Part shown: positions 1-6,395 of the stretch, piece after piece
Position numbering within the stretch: the first letter of the stretch is position 1
Layout of the letters: every line of letters starts with the position of its first letter
Assembly: GCA_902478455.1 (NCBI GenBank)
Contig: CABSLJ010000056.1
Span: 1-13,983 of the forward strand
Length of the DNA: 13,983 nucleotides
Source of the DNA: an uncultured Oscillospiraceae bacterium
GTDB taxonomy: Bacteria > Bacillota > Clostridia > Oscillospirales > Acutalibacteraceae
Reading direction: 5' to 3'
The notes under the pieces: model-generated
What the model saw: the letters and a program-made list of their open reading frames with translations, nothing else
Told to the model about the DNA's origin: nothing
Databases searched by the model: none
Position numbers and translations under genes: made by a program

Positions 1-78
1 GAACTGATCCGTTTGAAGGACCGTGATTTTTATGAAATACTCAACGAAAAACTCGCCGAGAGGAGAAGATACCGATGA
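1..78 (+). CDS. nadK: NAD kinase, C-terminal end (partial)
   Basis: An open frame enters from the left edge and reads 25 codons to TGA at 76-78. The visible residues include IRLKDRDFYEILNEKL followed by a basic tail. An Arg-Leu/Phe-Tyr-Glu-Leu tail of this kind is typical of the end of bacterial NAD kinases (ATP-NAD kinase, which makes NADP+). The stop overlaps the argR start as ATGA, which implies translational coupling. The nadK-argR-recN order is common in Clostridia and supports the call. With only 25 residues and no catalytic motif in view, the identification rests mainly on gene order. Confidence 0.6.
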   Translation, partial: ELIRLKDRDFYEILNEKLAERRRYR

Positions 79-533
79 AAACGCGACGTCACGCCAAAAT
101 TCTGGAGCTGATTCAGGATAACAATATCGACACGCAGGAGGAGCTCCTCCGCCTCCTGAAAAAGGAAGGCTACGATGTGACGCAGGCCACAGTCTCCCGA
201 GACATCAAGGAGCTCCGGCTCGTAAAGACCCTGGCGACCGACGGCCGCTATAAATATTCCACCGGCCACAAAGACGGCCAATCGGCGAGCATTTCCTCCA
301 AGTTTTATTCCCTCTTTTCCGACTCTGTGCTGAGCATTGAATACGCCTGCAACATGGTGGTGGTCAAATGCCTCAACGGCATCGCCCAAGGCGTGTGCGC
401 CGCCATGGATTCCATGTACTGGGAGAGCGTCGTCGGCACGCTGGCGGGGGACGACACCATCTTCATCGTCACCCGGAGCGAGGAGACCGCCGCGCAGCTC
501 GTGGGCGAGCTCAAAAAGCTTTTGAATCGGTGA
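75..533 (+). CDS. argR: Arginine repressor ArgR
   Basis: The 152-residue protein has the usual ArgR/AhrC length. Residues 1-65 form the winged helix-turn-helix, with the DNA-reading segment ATVSRDIKEL at 38-47 containing the conserved Ser-Arg pair (41-42). Residues 80-152 form the oligomerisation and L-arginine-binding domain, with the GDD motif at 125-127 that supplies the acidic arginine ligands. ArgR hexamers repress arginine biosynthesis and activate catabolism when arginine is bound. ATG at 75 is chosen because AGGAGAAG at 61-68 gives a good ribosome binding site, and the start overlaps the upstream stop by 4 bp. It sits between nadK and recN rather than beside arg genes, which is the normal clostridial arrangement, so it acts in trans. 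No ARG-box palindrome was found by eye in the short gap after it. Confidence 0.97.
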   Translation: MKTRRHAKILELIQDNNIDTQEELLRLLKKEGYDVTQATVSRDIKELRLVKTLATDGRYKYSTGHKDGQSASISSKFYSLFSDSVLSIEYACNMVVVKCLNGIAQGVCAAMDSMYWESVVGTLAGDDTIFIVTRSEETAAQLVGELKKLLNR

Positions 534-611
534 ATCAGACGGACTGCGGTGGTGTAGAACTATTTACACCAAATTTGTCTTTTCCAACAAAGTTTGTGAG
601 CGGGTGAAACC

Positions 612-2333
612 ATGCTTTCTCAACTTTACATTGAAAATATCGCCGTCATCGAGCGGGCGGATATCGCCTTTCACCGAGGGCTAAATGTCCTCACGGGTGA
701 AACGGGCGCGGGCAAGTCGATCGTCATCGACGCCATCGGCGCCATCCTGGGGCGCCGGACCCCGCGCGACCTGGTGCGCACGGGCGCGCGTTCGGCGCTC
801 GTCAGCGCGCGCTTTGAGGACGTTTCTCAGGAGGTGCGCGCTGCGCTGGAGGCGTTCGGCTGCGCGCCGGAGGAGGACGGATCCCTGCTCATTCAGCGGG
901 AGATCAGCGCCGAGGGAAAGGGCGGCTGCCGCATCAACGGCCGGCCGGCGCCTGTTTCCGCCCTCAGGGAGGTCGGCGTCTTCCTGCTCAACATCCACGG
1001 CCAGCATGAAAGCTACGAGCTGCTTTCGCCCGAGCAGCATGTGACCTATCTCGACCAGATGGGCGGCCTGCTCGAACTGCTCGCCGATTACCGCGCGCGT
1101 TTTCAAGAGCTGAAAAAAATCAAAGAGGAATTGGACGCCGTCTGTCTGGATGAATCCCAAAAGGAGCGCCGGATGGACCTTCTGCGCTATCAGATCGGCG
1201 AGCTGGAGGCGGCCGGCATCCAATTGGGGGAAAGGGAGGCGCTCAGCGAGCAGCGCACTCTGTTTCTCAACAGTGAAAAGGTTGCGGGCGGCCTCCGCCG
1301 CGCCTGTGCCTGCCTGGAGGGCGGGGAAAATGCGGACGGCGCGTTGGAACAGCTGTCCGACGCTGCATCCGCCTTGGAGGAAGCCTCCAGATTCTATCCC
1401 AAGCTGGAAAAGACGCTCTCCCGCGTGCGGGATGCGCTGTACGAGCTGGAGGACTGCGCCGGAGAGCTGACGGACGCCTCCTCCGAGCTGGAATACGATC
1501 CCGCCGAGCTTGCGCAGATCGAGGAGCGTCTCGACCTGCTCTACCGCCTGGGCAGAAAATACGGAGAGAGCGAGGAGGAGATGCTCGCCTTTCTGGAGAA
1601 CGCAAAGCGGGAATATGAGGAGATTGAGTTCTCCGACCAGCGCCGGATGGAGCTGGAGGCCCGCTTTGAACGCGTGAAGGAGGAGGCCAAGTCGCTCGCC
1701 CGCACGCTGTCGCACAAGCGCGGCGAAACGGCCAAGACCTTTGTCCGTCGCGTCAAGGAGGAGCTTGCCTTTCTGGATATGCCGGGCGTGTCTCTGGAGG
1801 TCTCCTGTGAGCGCTGTCCGCTCAACGCCTTCGGGTGCGATAAGATCGAATTTCTGCTCTCCACCAATCCGGGAGAACCACCCAAACCGCTCTCAAAAAT
1901 CGCCTCTGGCGGCGAGCTTTCGCGCATCATGCTGGCGATTAAAAATGTTCTGGCCGACCAGGACGCCATCGACACCCTGATTTTCGACGAGGTGGACACC
2001 GGCATCAGCGGCAGCGCCGCGCAGAAGGTGGGGCTTAAGCTGCGTTCGGTTGCGCGCAACCGGCAGGTGCTGTGCGTCACCCACCTGGCGCAGATTGCGG
2101 CGTTGGGAGAATACCATTACCTGATTGCAAAGCACGTCCGGGAGGGCAGAACCTTTACAGACGTGACCGAACTCGACTTTGAAGGGCGCAAGCGGGAGCT
2201 CGCGCGGATCATCGGCGGCGCATCCGTCACCGAGCTTACTTTGCAAAACGCCGAGGAAATGCTGCGGCTGGGGATGGCTGCTTCCGGCACGGCAGATCGG
2301 CAGGAGAATAACCAGCAGAAAAAGAAGGGTTGA
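612..2333 (+). CDS. recN: DNA repair protein RecN
   Basis: The 573-residue protein is close to the usual RecN length (about 550-580). RecN is an SMC-like ATPase recruited to double-strand breaks to promote recombinational repair. The Walker A motif GETGAGKS is at residues 29-36. The central 150-380 is Glu/Lys/Arg/Leu-rich, consistent with the antiparallel coiled coil. The ABC signature around SGGE is at 432-435, and Walker B LIFDEVD is at 456-462, followed by the D-loop-like TGISG. The C-terminus ends in a charged Gln/Lys tail. ATG at 612 is preceded only by a weak ribosome binding site (GGGTGA near 602-607). The 78-bp gap after argR contains a short GGTGTA/TACACC inverted repeat (551-556/565-570) and no obvious terminator, so co-transcription with argR is likely. 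The stop codon lies inside the -35 box of the next promoter. Confidence 0.97.
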   Translation: MLSQLYIENIAVIERADIAFHRGLNVLTGETGAGKSIVIDAIGAILGRRTPRDLVRTGARSALVSARFEDVSQEVRAALEAFGCAPEEDGSLLIQREISAEGKGGCRINGRPAPVSALREVGVFLLNIHGQHESYELLSPEQHVTYLDQMGGLLELLADYRARFQELKKIKEELDAVCLDESQKERRMDLLRYQIGELEAAGIQLGEREALSEQRTLFLNSEKVAGGLRRACACLEGGENADGALEQLSDAASALEEASRFYPKLEKTLSRVRDALYELEDCAGELTDASSELEYDPAELAQIEERLDLLYRLGRKYGESEEEMLAFLENAKREYEEIEFSDQRRMELEARFERVKEEAKSLARTLSHKRGETAKTFVRRVKEELAFLDMPGVSLEVSCERCPLNAFGCDKIEFLLSTNPGEPPKPLSKIASGGELSRIMLAIKNVLADQDAIDTLIFDEVDTGISGSAAQKVGLKLRSVARNRQVLCVTHLAQIAALGEYHYLIAKHVREGRTFTDVTELDFEGRKRELARIIGGASVTELTLQNAEEMLRLGMAASGTADRQENNQQKKKG

Positions 2334-2358
2334 CAATCCCCTTCCGATTGCTTATAAT
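2330..2358 (+). promoter_or_regulatory. Sigma-A promoter of the tyrS T-box leader
   Basis: A consensus -35 TTGACA (2330-2335) and a consensus -10 TATAAT (2353-2358) are separated by exactly 17 bp. The -35 box contains the recN stop codon (TGA 2331-2333), so tyrS has its own strong promoter overlapping the end of recN. Transcription should begin around 2364-2367, at the start of the T-box leader. Confidence 0.93.
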
Positions 2359-2365
2359 ACCCATT

Positions 2366-2627
2366 AACAGCGATGAAAAGAAGAAGTAGACCGGGAAAGT
2401 CGGCCAAGAGAGTCCGCGGCTGGTGGAAGCGGACGGGACGCCCTGTTGAAATACCTCTTGGAGCTGCCGGATGGAACGGATGTCCCCAGTAGACCCGGCC
2501 GGGCTGGCGCACGTTACAGCGCACGGGTATGCTCGTACCCATGAGGCCGCAGCTGTGAGGCTGCGGTGAACTGAGGTGGTACCGCGGATTTTCCGCCCTC
2601 TGCACACAAAGGCAGGGGGCGTTTTTT
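2366..2627 (+). promoter_or_regulatory. T-box riboswitch, tRNA-Tyr sensing (tyrS leader)
   Basis: This is a class I T-box leader, which senses the charging state of tRNA-Tyr and allows read-through into tyrS when uncharged tRNA accumulates. The T-box core AGGTGGTACCGCGG is at 2574-2587; its TGGT (2577-2580) would pair with the tRNA 3' end, and its last T matches an A discriminator base. Stem I shows CCAAGAG (2403-2409) pairing with CTCTTGG, the inner GTCCGC/GCGGAC hairpin, and the specifier context GAAATACC with UAC (Tyr) at 2452-2454. Further stems are GGGTA/TACCC (near 2525-2540) and CCGCAGC/GCTGCGG (2547-2553/2560-2566), the latter abutting the T-box. The leader ends in an intrinsic terminator that competes with the antiterminator. 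Tyr specificity agrees with the downstream gene. Confidence 0.95.
2594..2627 (+). terminator. Regulated terminator of the T-box leader
   Basis: The stem CGCCCTCTGC (2594-2603) pairs with GCAGGGGGCG (2612-2621), with one wobble, over an 8-nt loop, and is followed by six T (2622-2627). It lies just after the T-box core, as expected for the terminator that forms when tRNA-Tyr is charged. Confidence 0.92.
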
Positions 2628-2666
2628 GTGCCCCCGGGATCATTTAAAATTGGGAGGAACAAAAAC

Positions 2667-3893
2667 ATGGGCGTTTATGACGAACTCAAAGCGCGCGGCA
2701 TGATCGCGCAGTGCACCAATGAGGAGCAGGTGAAAGAACTGCTCAATAATGGAAAAACCAGCTTTTACATCGGCTTTGATCCCACAGCGGACAGCCTCCA
2801 CGTCGGCCATTTTGTGCAGATCATGGTCATGGCCCACATGCAGAAGGCGGGGCACACGCCCATCGCCCTCTTCGGCGGCGGCACCGGCATGATCGGCGAC
2901 CCCTCCGGCAAGACCGATATGCGCAAGATGCTCACCCGCGAGGAGATCGACCACAACATCGCTTGCTTCCAGAAGCAGATGTCCCGCCTGATTGATTTTT
3001 CCGAGGGCAAGGCGCTGATGGTCAACAACGCCGATTGGCTGATGGACCTCAACTACATTCAATTTTTGCGGGAGGTCGGCGTGCATTTCTCGGTCAACCG
3101 AATGCTCGCGGCCGAATGCTACAAACAGCGCCTGGAGCGCGGCCTTTCCTTCTTTGAGCTCAATTATATGATCATGCAGAGCTACGACTTCCTCGTGCTC
3201 AACCGCAAGTACGGCTGCATGCTCGAGCTGGGCGGCGACGACCAGTGGAGCAACATCATCGGCGGCGTGGAACTCATCCGCCGCGCGGACGCCAAGGAGG
3301 CCTTCGGCATGACCTTCACGCTGTTGACCACGAGCGACGGCCGCAAGATGGGCAAGACCGAGAAGGGCGCCGTGTGGCTGGACCCCGAGAAGACGACCCC
3401 CTACGAGTTCTACCAGTACTGGCGCAACGTCGACGACGCCGACGTCATCCGCTGCCTGAACATTCTCACCTTCCTGCCGCTTGAAGAGATCGCGGCGCTC
3501 GCCAGGCTGACGGGCAGCGAATTGAACCGCGCGAAGGAAATCCTCGCCTTTGCGGTGACTAAGCTCATCCACGGAGAAGAGGAGGCGCAAAAGGCGCAGG
3601 ACGCAGCCCGCGCCCTGTTCAGCGCAGGGAGCGACAGCGCCAACATGCCTTCCGCCGCCCTCTCCGCCGCCGATTTTGAAAACGGAGAGATCGCCGTGCT
3701 CGACCTGCTGCTCAAAACCGGACTTGTGCCCTCCAAGGGAGAGGGACGCCGCCTCATCGATCAGGGCGGCGTTGTTATCGACGACCAGAAGGTCGCCGGC
3801 GCGACCGCAAAACTTTCCTTGAGCGCCTTTGACAAGGGCCAGATCATTGTCAAAAAAGGGAAAAAGGTCTTCCTCAAGGTGACCGTGGAGTAA
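2667..3893 (+). CDS. tyrS: Tyrosyl-tRNA synthetase
   Basis: The protein has 408 residues. It is a class I aminoacyl-tRNA synthetase that activates tyrosine with ATP and loads tRNA-Tyr in the cytosol. The HIGH-type motif appears as HVGH at 45-48. GGDDQWSN at 189-196 lies in the Tyr/ATP site, the KMSKS-type loop is KMGKT at 227-231, and a C-terminal S4-like RNA-binding domain (about 340-405) carries GEGRRLIDQGGVVID. ATG at 2667 is chosen over an upstream in-frame GTG at 2628: GGGAGG at 2652-2657 is correctly spaced for 2667, while the earlier codon lies inside the leader terminator region. It is controlled by the tRNA-Tyr T-box leader directly upstream. The gene appears intact and is of bacterial TyrS type. 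Confidence 0.98.
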   Translation: MGVYDELKARGMIAQCTNEEQVKELLNNGKTSFYIGFDPTADSLHVGHFVQIMVMAHMQKAGHTPIALFGGGTGMIGDPSGKTDMRKMLTREEIDHNIACFQKQMSRLIDFSEGKALMVNNADWLMDLNYIQFLREVGVHFSVNRMLAAECYKQRLERGLSFFELNYMIMQSYDFLVLNRKYGCMLELGGDDQWSNIIGGVELIRRADAKEAFGMTFTLLTTSDGRKMGKTEKGAVWLDPEKTTPYEFYQYWRNVDDADVIRCLNILTFLPLEEIAALARLTGSELNRAKEILAFAVTKLIHGEEEAQKAQDAARALFSAGSDSANMPSAALSAADFENGEIAVLDLLLKTGLVPSKGEGRRLIDQGGVVIDDQKVAGATAKLSLSAFDKGQIIVKKGKKVFLKVTVE

Positions 3894-3958
3894 AGTTTGG
3901 CGAACGTCCGGTATTTGTAAATGTAAAAGAAAATCCGCGGGGGCCGGAGCTTGCCTTT

Positions 3959-3982
3959 GTCCGCAGCACTTCTGTTGCGGGC
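3959..3982 (+). other. Stem-loop in the tyrS-ldh gap
   Basis: GTCCGCAGCA (3959-3968) pairs with TGTTGCGGGC (3973-3982) over a CTTC loop, with two G-T wobbles. No T-tract follows, so it is not a standard intrinsic terminator. It could be a 3' stabilising hairpin for tyrS mRNA or a chance structure in GC-rich spacer DNA. Apart from this and the ldh promoter candidate, nothing was recognised in 3894-4154. Confidence 0.4.
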
Positions 3983-4075
3983 CGGAGGGCGCGCCAGCCC
4001 CTGCTTTTGCATGGACCGCGCTGGTTTTTCCGACCGCCCATTTACGCATAGGGGAAAAGAATTGGAAAATAATTC

Positions 4076-4105
4076 TTTACAAAACGGAGGAATCGTGCGT
4101 AAATA
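4076..4105 (+). promoter_or_regulatory. Candidate ldh promoter
   Basis: A -35-like TTTACA (4076-4081) and a -10-like TAAATA (4100-4105) are separated by 18 bp in an AT-rich patch 50-80 bp before ldh. Both boxes differ from consensus. No Rex-type TTGTTAA/TTAACAA operator was seen nearby, although redox control of ldh would be expected from other Firmicutes. Confidence 0.4.
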
Positions 4106-4154
4106 AAAATGAAACAAAGGCTCACACTGTTAGAGAGAAACGGAGGGAATCCAT

Positions 4155-5108
4155 ATGGTATCTGACAACAGAAAAGTAGTGCTCATCGGCACCGGTATGG
4201 TCGGCATGAGCTACGCTTACGCGCTTTTGAACCAAAACGCCTGCGACGAGCTCGTGCTCATCGACATCAACCGCCAACGCGCCGAAGGAGAGGCGATGGA
4301 TTTAAATCACGGCCTGGCTTTTTCCGGCTCCAACATGAAAATTTATGCGGGGGAATACGGCGACTGCGCCAATGCCGACATTGTCACCATCTGCGCCGGC
4401 GTCGCCCAGAAGCCGGGGGAATCCCGTCTGGACCTGCTCCAGCGCAACACCGCCGTCTTCAAGTCCATCATCGATCCGGTGACCGAGTCGGGCTTCAACG
4501 GCATTTTTCTGATCGCCACCAACCCGGTGGATATCATGACCCGCGTGACCTGCGCCCTTTCCGGCTTCAATCCCCGCCGGGTGCTGGGAACGGGCACCGC
4601 GCTGGACACCGCCCGCCTGCGCTATCTGCTGGGGGAATATTTCTCGGTCGATCCCCGCAATATGCACGCCTATGTCATGGGCGAACACGGGGACAGCGAG
4701 TTCGTTCCCTGGTCCCAGGCCATGATGGCCACCAAGCCGGTCCTTTCCATCTGTGAGGAGTCGAACGGGAGATACTGCGTCGATCAGCTGGAGAAGATCA
4801 GCGAAGAGGTGCGCGGCGCGGCGCAGAAGATCATCGAGGCCAAAAACGCCACCTATTACGGCATCGGCATGGCCCTGGTCCGCATCACACGGGCGATTTT
4901 CGGCAATGAGAACAGCGTGCTGACCGTCTCCGCCATGATGCGTGGGGAATACGGCCAGGACGACGTCTATGTCGGCGCGCCCTGTATTGTCAACCGCAAC
5001 GGCGTGCAGCGGATTCTGACCCTTTCCCTGACCGAAGAGGAGCTGGAAAAATTCCGTTTTTCGTGCGATACCCTGCGCGAATTTTACAATGGACTCAGGC
5101 TCCGGTAA
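4155..5108 (+). CDS. ldh: L-lactate dehydrogenase
   Basis: The 317-residue protein has standard length. It catalyses reversible reduction of pyruvate to L-lactate with NADH, regenerating NAD+ during fermentation. The Rossmann glycine motif GTGMVG is at 12-17, and Asp37 is placed to bind the NAD ribose. Gln85, in the AQKPGESR segment, matches the Gln that marks lactate rather than malate dehydrogenase, which has Arg there. Other features are the substrate-binding Arg91, the GTGTALDTARLR segment at 145-156 with the Asp/Arg pair, and the catalytic His178 in GEHGDS. ATG at 4155 follows GGAGGG (4142-4147) with 7-nt spacing. The gene appears monocistronic, bounded by its own promoter candidate and a strong terminator. 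Convergent pfkA lies 169 bp beyond its end. Confidence 0.96.
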   Translation: MVSDNRKVVLIGTGMVGMSYAYALLNQNACDELVLIDINRQRAEGEAMDLNHGLAFSGSNMKIYAGEYGDCANADIVTICAGVAQKPGESRLDLLQRNTAVFKSIIDPVTESGFNGIFLIATNPVDIMTRVTCALSGFNPRRVLGTGTALDTARLRYLLGEYFSVDPRNMHAYVMGEHGDSEFVPWSQAMMATKPVLSICEESNGRYCVDQLEKISEEVRGAAQKIIEAKNATYYGIGMALVRITRAIFGNENSVLTVSAMMRGEYGQDDVYVGAPCIVNRNGVQRILTLSLTEEELEKFRFSCDTLREFYNGLRLR

Positions 5109-5163
5109 CGGCGTCCCGTTCGCCCCGAACAGGGGACAAACGGCAAGACCGCTCTTGACGCAG

Positions 5164-5198
5164 AAAAGTCCTGTGCACGTCAGCGCACAGGACTTTTT
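5164..5198 (+). terminator. Intrinsic terminator of ldh
   Basis: AAAAGTCCTGTGC (5164-5176) pairs perfectly with GCACAGGACTTTT over an 8-nt loop, and the stem runs into five T (5194-5198). The A-tract before the stem may give weak activity from the other side. It lies 55 bp after the ldh stop. Confidence 0.92.
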
Positions 5199-5219
5199 GT
5201 ATGTCGCCGAATAGGCAAG

Positions 5220-5245
5220 AAAAATCCCCCGGTTGAACGGGGGAT
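5220..5245 (-). terminator. Intrinsic terminator of the ppx-ppk-pfkA operon
   Basis: Read on the - strand, ATCCCCCG pairs with CGGGGGAT over a 6-nt loop (5224-5231/5238-5245) and is followed by five T. It lies 32 bp after the pfkA stop and faces the ldh terminator, so the two convergent units are insulated from each other. Confidence 0.9.
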
Positions 5246-5277
5246 GGTCATGCCGGAAGCAGCTTTGCTTTTTATCG

Positions 5278-6357
5278 TTAATCTCCAAAGCTGATGCCCA
5301 GGTCTCTCGCTGCCTGGACCAGGTCGCAATCCTTCGGAACCAGCTTGAGCTTGCCGGCCACTTCAGAAAGCGGCACGGGAACGATTTTGCCGTCCCGCAG
5401 GGCGACCATGTTGCCGTACTTTTCCTCGGCGATCAGCTTGGCCGCCGCCGCGCCGAAGCGGGAGGAGAGGACGCGGTCGTAGGGGCAGGGGCTGCCGCCG
5501 CGCTGGAAATGACCCGGATCGGTGACGCGGATTTCCTGCCCGCTGAGCTCGCCGATCTCCTTGGCAAGCTGGTAGGAGATGGAAGGGTAGACCGACTTGG
5601 CCCGCTTGGCCTTGAGTTCCTTTTTGGAGAGCTTGGCATCCGCCTTGGAGATGGCGCCCTCGGCCACGGCGAGGATGGAAAAGCCCTTGCCCAGCGCGTT
5701 TCTTGCTTTGATGGTCTTGACGATGGATTCGGTGGTGTAGGGAATCTCGGGGATGAGGATGACGTCCGCGCCGCTGGCGATGCCGGCATGCAGCGTCAGC
5801 CAGCCGGCCTTGTGGCCCATCAGCTCCACAATGAACACCCGTCCGTGTGAGGTGGCGGTGGTGTGGATGCAGTCGAGCACATTGGTGGCGATGTCCACCG
5901 CGCTCTGGAAGCCGAAGGTCATATCGGTGCCCCAGATGTCGTTGTCGATGGTTTTGGGCAGGGAGACGACGTTCAGCCCCTCGCTGCTCAACAGGTTGGC
6001 CGTCTTGTGGGTGCCGTTTCCGCCGAGGACGACGAGGCAGTCGAGCTTCATCGCCTTGTAGTGGCTCTTCATGGCGGCCACCTTGTCCACGCTGTTTTCA
6101 TCAATCACGCGCATCATCTTGAACGGCTGGCGGGAAGTGCCCAGAATCGTACCGCCGCGGGTGATGATGCCGGAGAAATCTTCCGGCTTCATCAGATGAT
6201 ATTCCCCTTCAATCAGACCGCGGTAGCCGTCGCTGATGCCGTAGATTTCAATGTCGCACTCGTCGTAGAATTCATACAGTGCCTTTGCCACGCCGCGAAT
6301 GGCTGCATTGAGTCCCTGGCAGTCCCCGCCGCTGGTCAAAATACCGATCCTTTTCAT
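5278..6357 (-). CDS. pfkA: 6-phosphofructokinase, mixed ATP/PPi group
   Basis: The 359-residue protein is longer than the roughly 320-residue E. coli PfkA and matches the mixed-substrate group III family. It phosphorylates fructose 6-phosphate to fructose 1,6-bisphosphate in glycolysis. The N-terminal SGGDCQGLNAAIRG (9-22) is the nucleotide/phosphate loop. GGNGT (112-116) has Gly115 at the position equivalent to E. coli Gly104, the ATP-type residue. PKTIDND (134-140) has Lys135 where ATP enzymes have Gly124, a PPi-type or group III residue, and carries the catalytic Asp138. MGHKAGW (180-186) has His where E. coli has Arg in MGR. Asn114 replaces the Asp of GGDG. The phosphoryl donor is therefore unsettled; ATP is slightly favoured. 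ATG at 6357 has GAGGAAGG just upstream; an in-frame TTG at 6381 is less likely. It lies 38 bp after ppk on the same strand. Confidence 0.93.
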   Translation of the reverse strand: MKRIGILTSGGDCQGLNAAIRGVAKALYEFYDECDIEIYGISDGYRGLIEGEYHLMKPEDFSGIITRGGTILGTSRQPFKMMRVIDENSVDKVAAMKSHYKAMKLDCLVVLGGNGTHKTANLLSSEGLNVVSLPKTIDNDIWGTDMTFGFQSAVDIATNVLDCIHTTATSHGRVFIVELMGHKAGWLTLHAGIASGADVILIPEIPYTTESIVKTIKARNALGKGFSILAVAEGAISKADAKLSKKELKAKRAKSVYPSISYQLAKEIGELSGQEIRVTDPGHFQRGGSPCPYDRVLSSRFGAAAAKLIAEEKYGNMVALRDGKIVPVPLSEVAGKLKLVPKDCDLVQAARDLGISFGD

Positions 6358-6395
6358 TTGCCTTCCTCTTTTCTTTATCAATATTGGGACGGGTC

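Noticed and set aside
551..570. ARG box upstream of recN for ArgR autoregulation
   Set aside because: GGTGTA/TACACC is a short inverted repeat that does not match the ARG-box consensus and lies after argR, not before it.
681..1715. 344-codon - strand open frame opposite recN
   Set aside because: recN carries Walker A/B and the ABC signature; the antisense frame is low-complexity and unrecognisable.
2640..4049. 469-codon - strand open frame opposite tyrS
   Set aside because: tyrS on the + strand has clear synthetase motifs, an RBS and a T-box leader; the antisense frame has no recognisable domain.
4109..4165. 18-codon ATG frame overlapping the ldh start, considered as a leader peptide
   Set aside because: The nearest GGAGG is 18 nt away, too far for an RBS, and there is no run of regulatory codons or attenuator structure.
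4302..5288. 328-codon - strand open frame opposite ldh
   Set aside because: It covers ldh and its terminator in antisense; no domain or RBS supports it.
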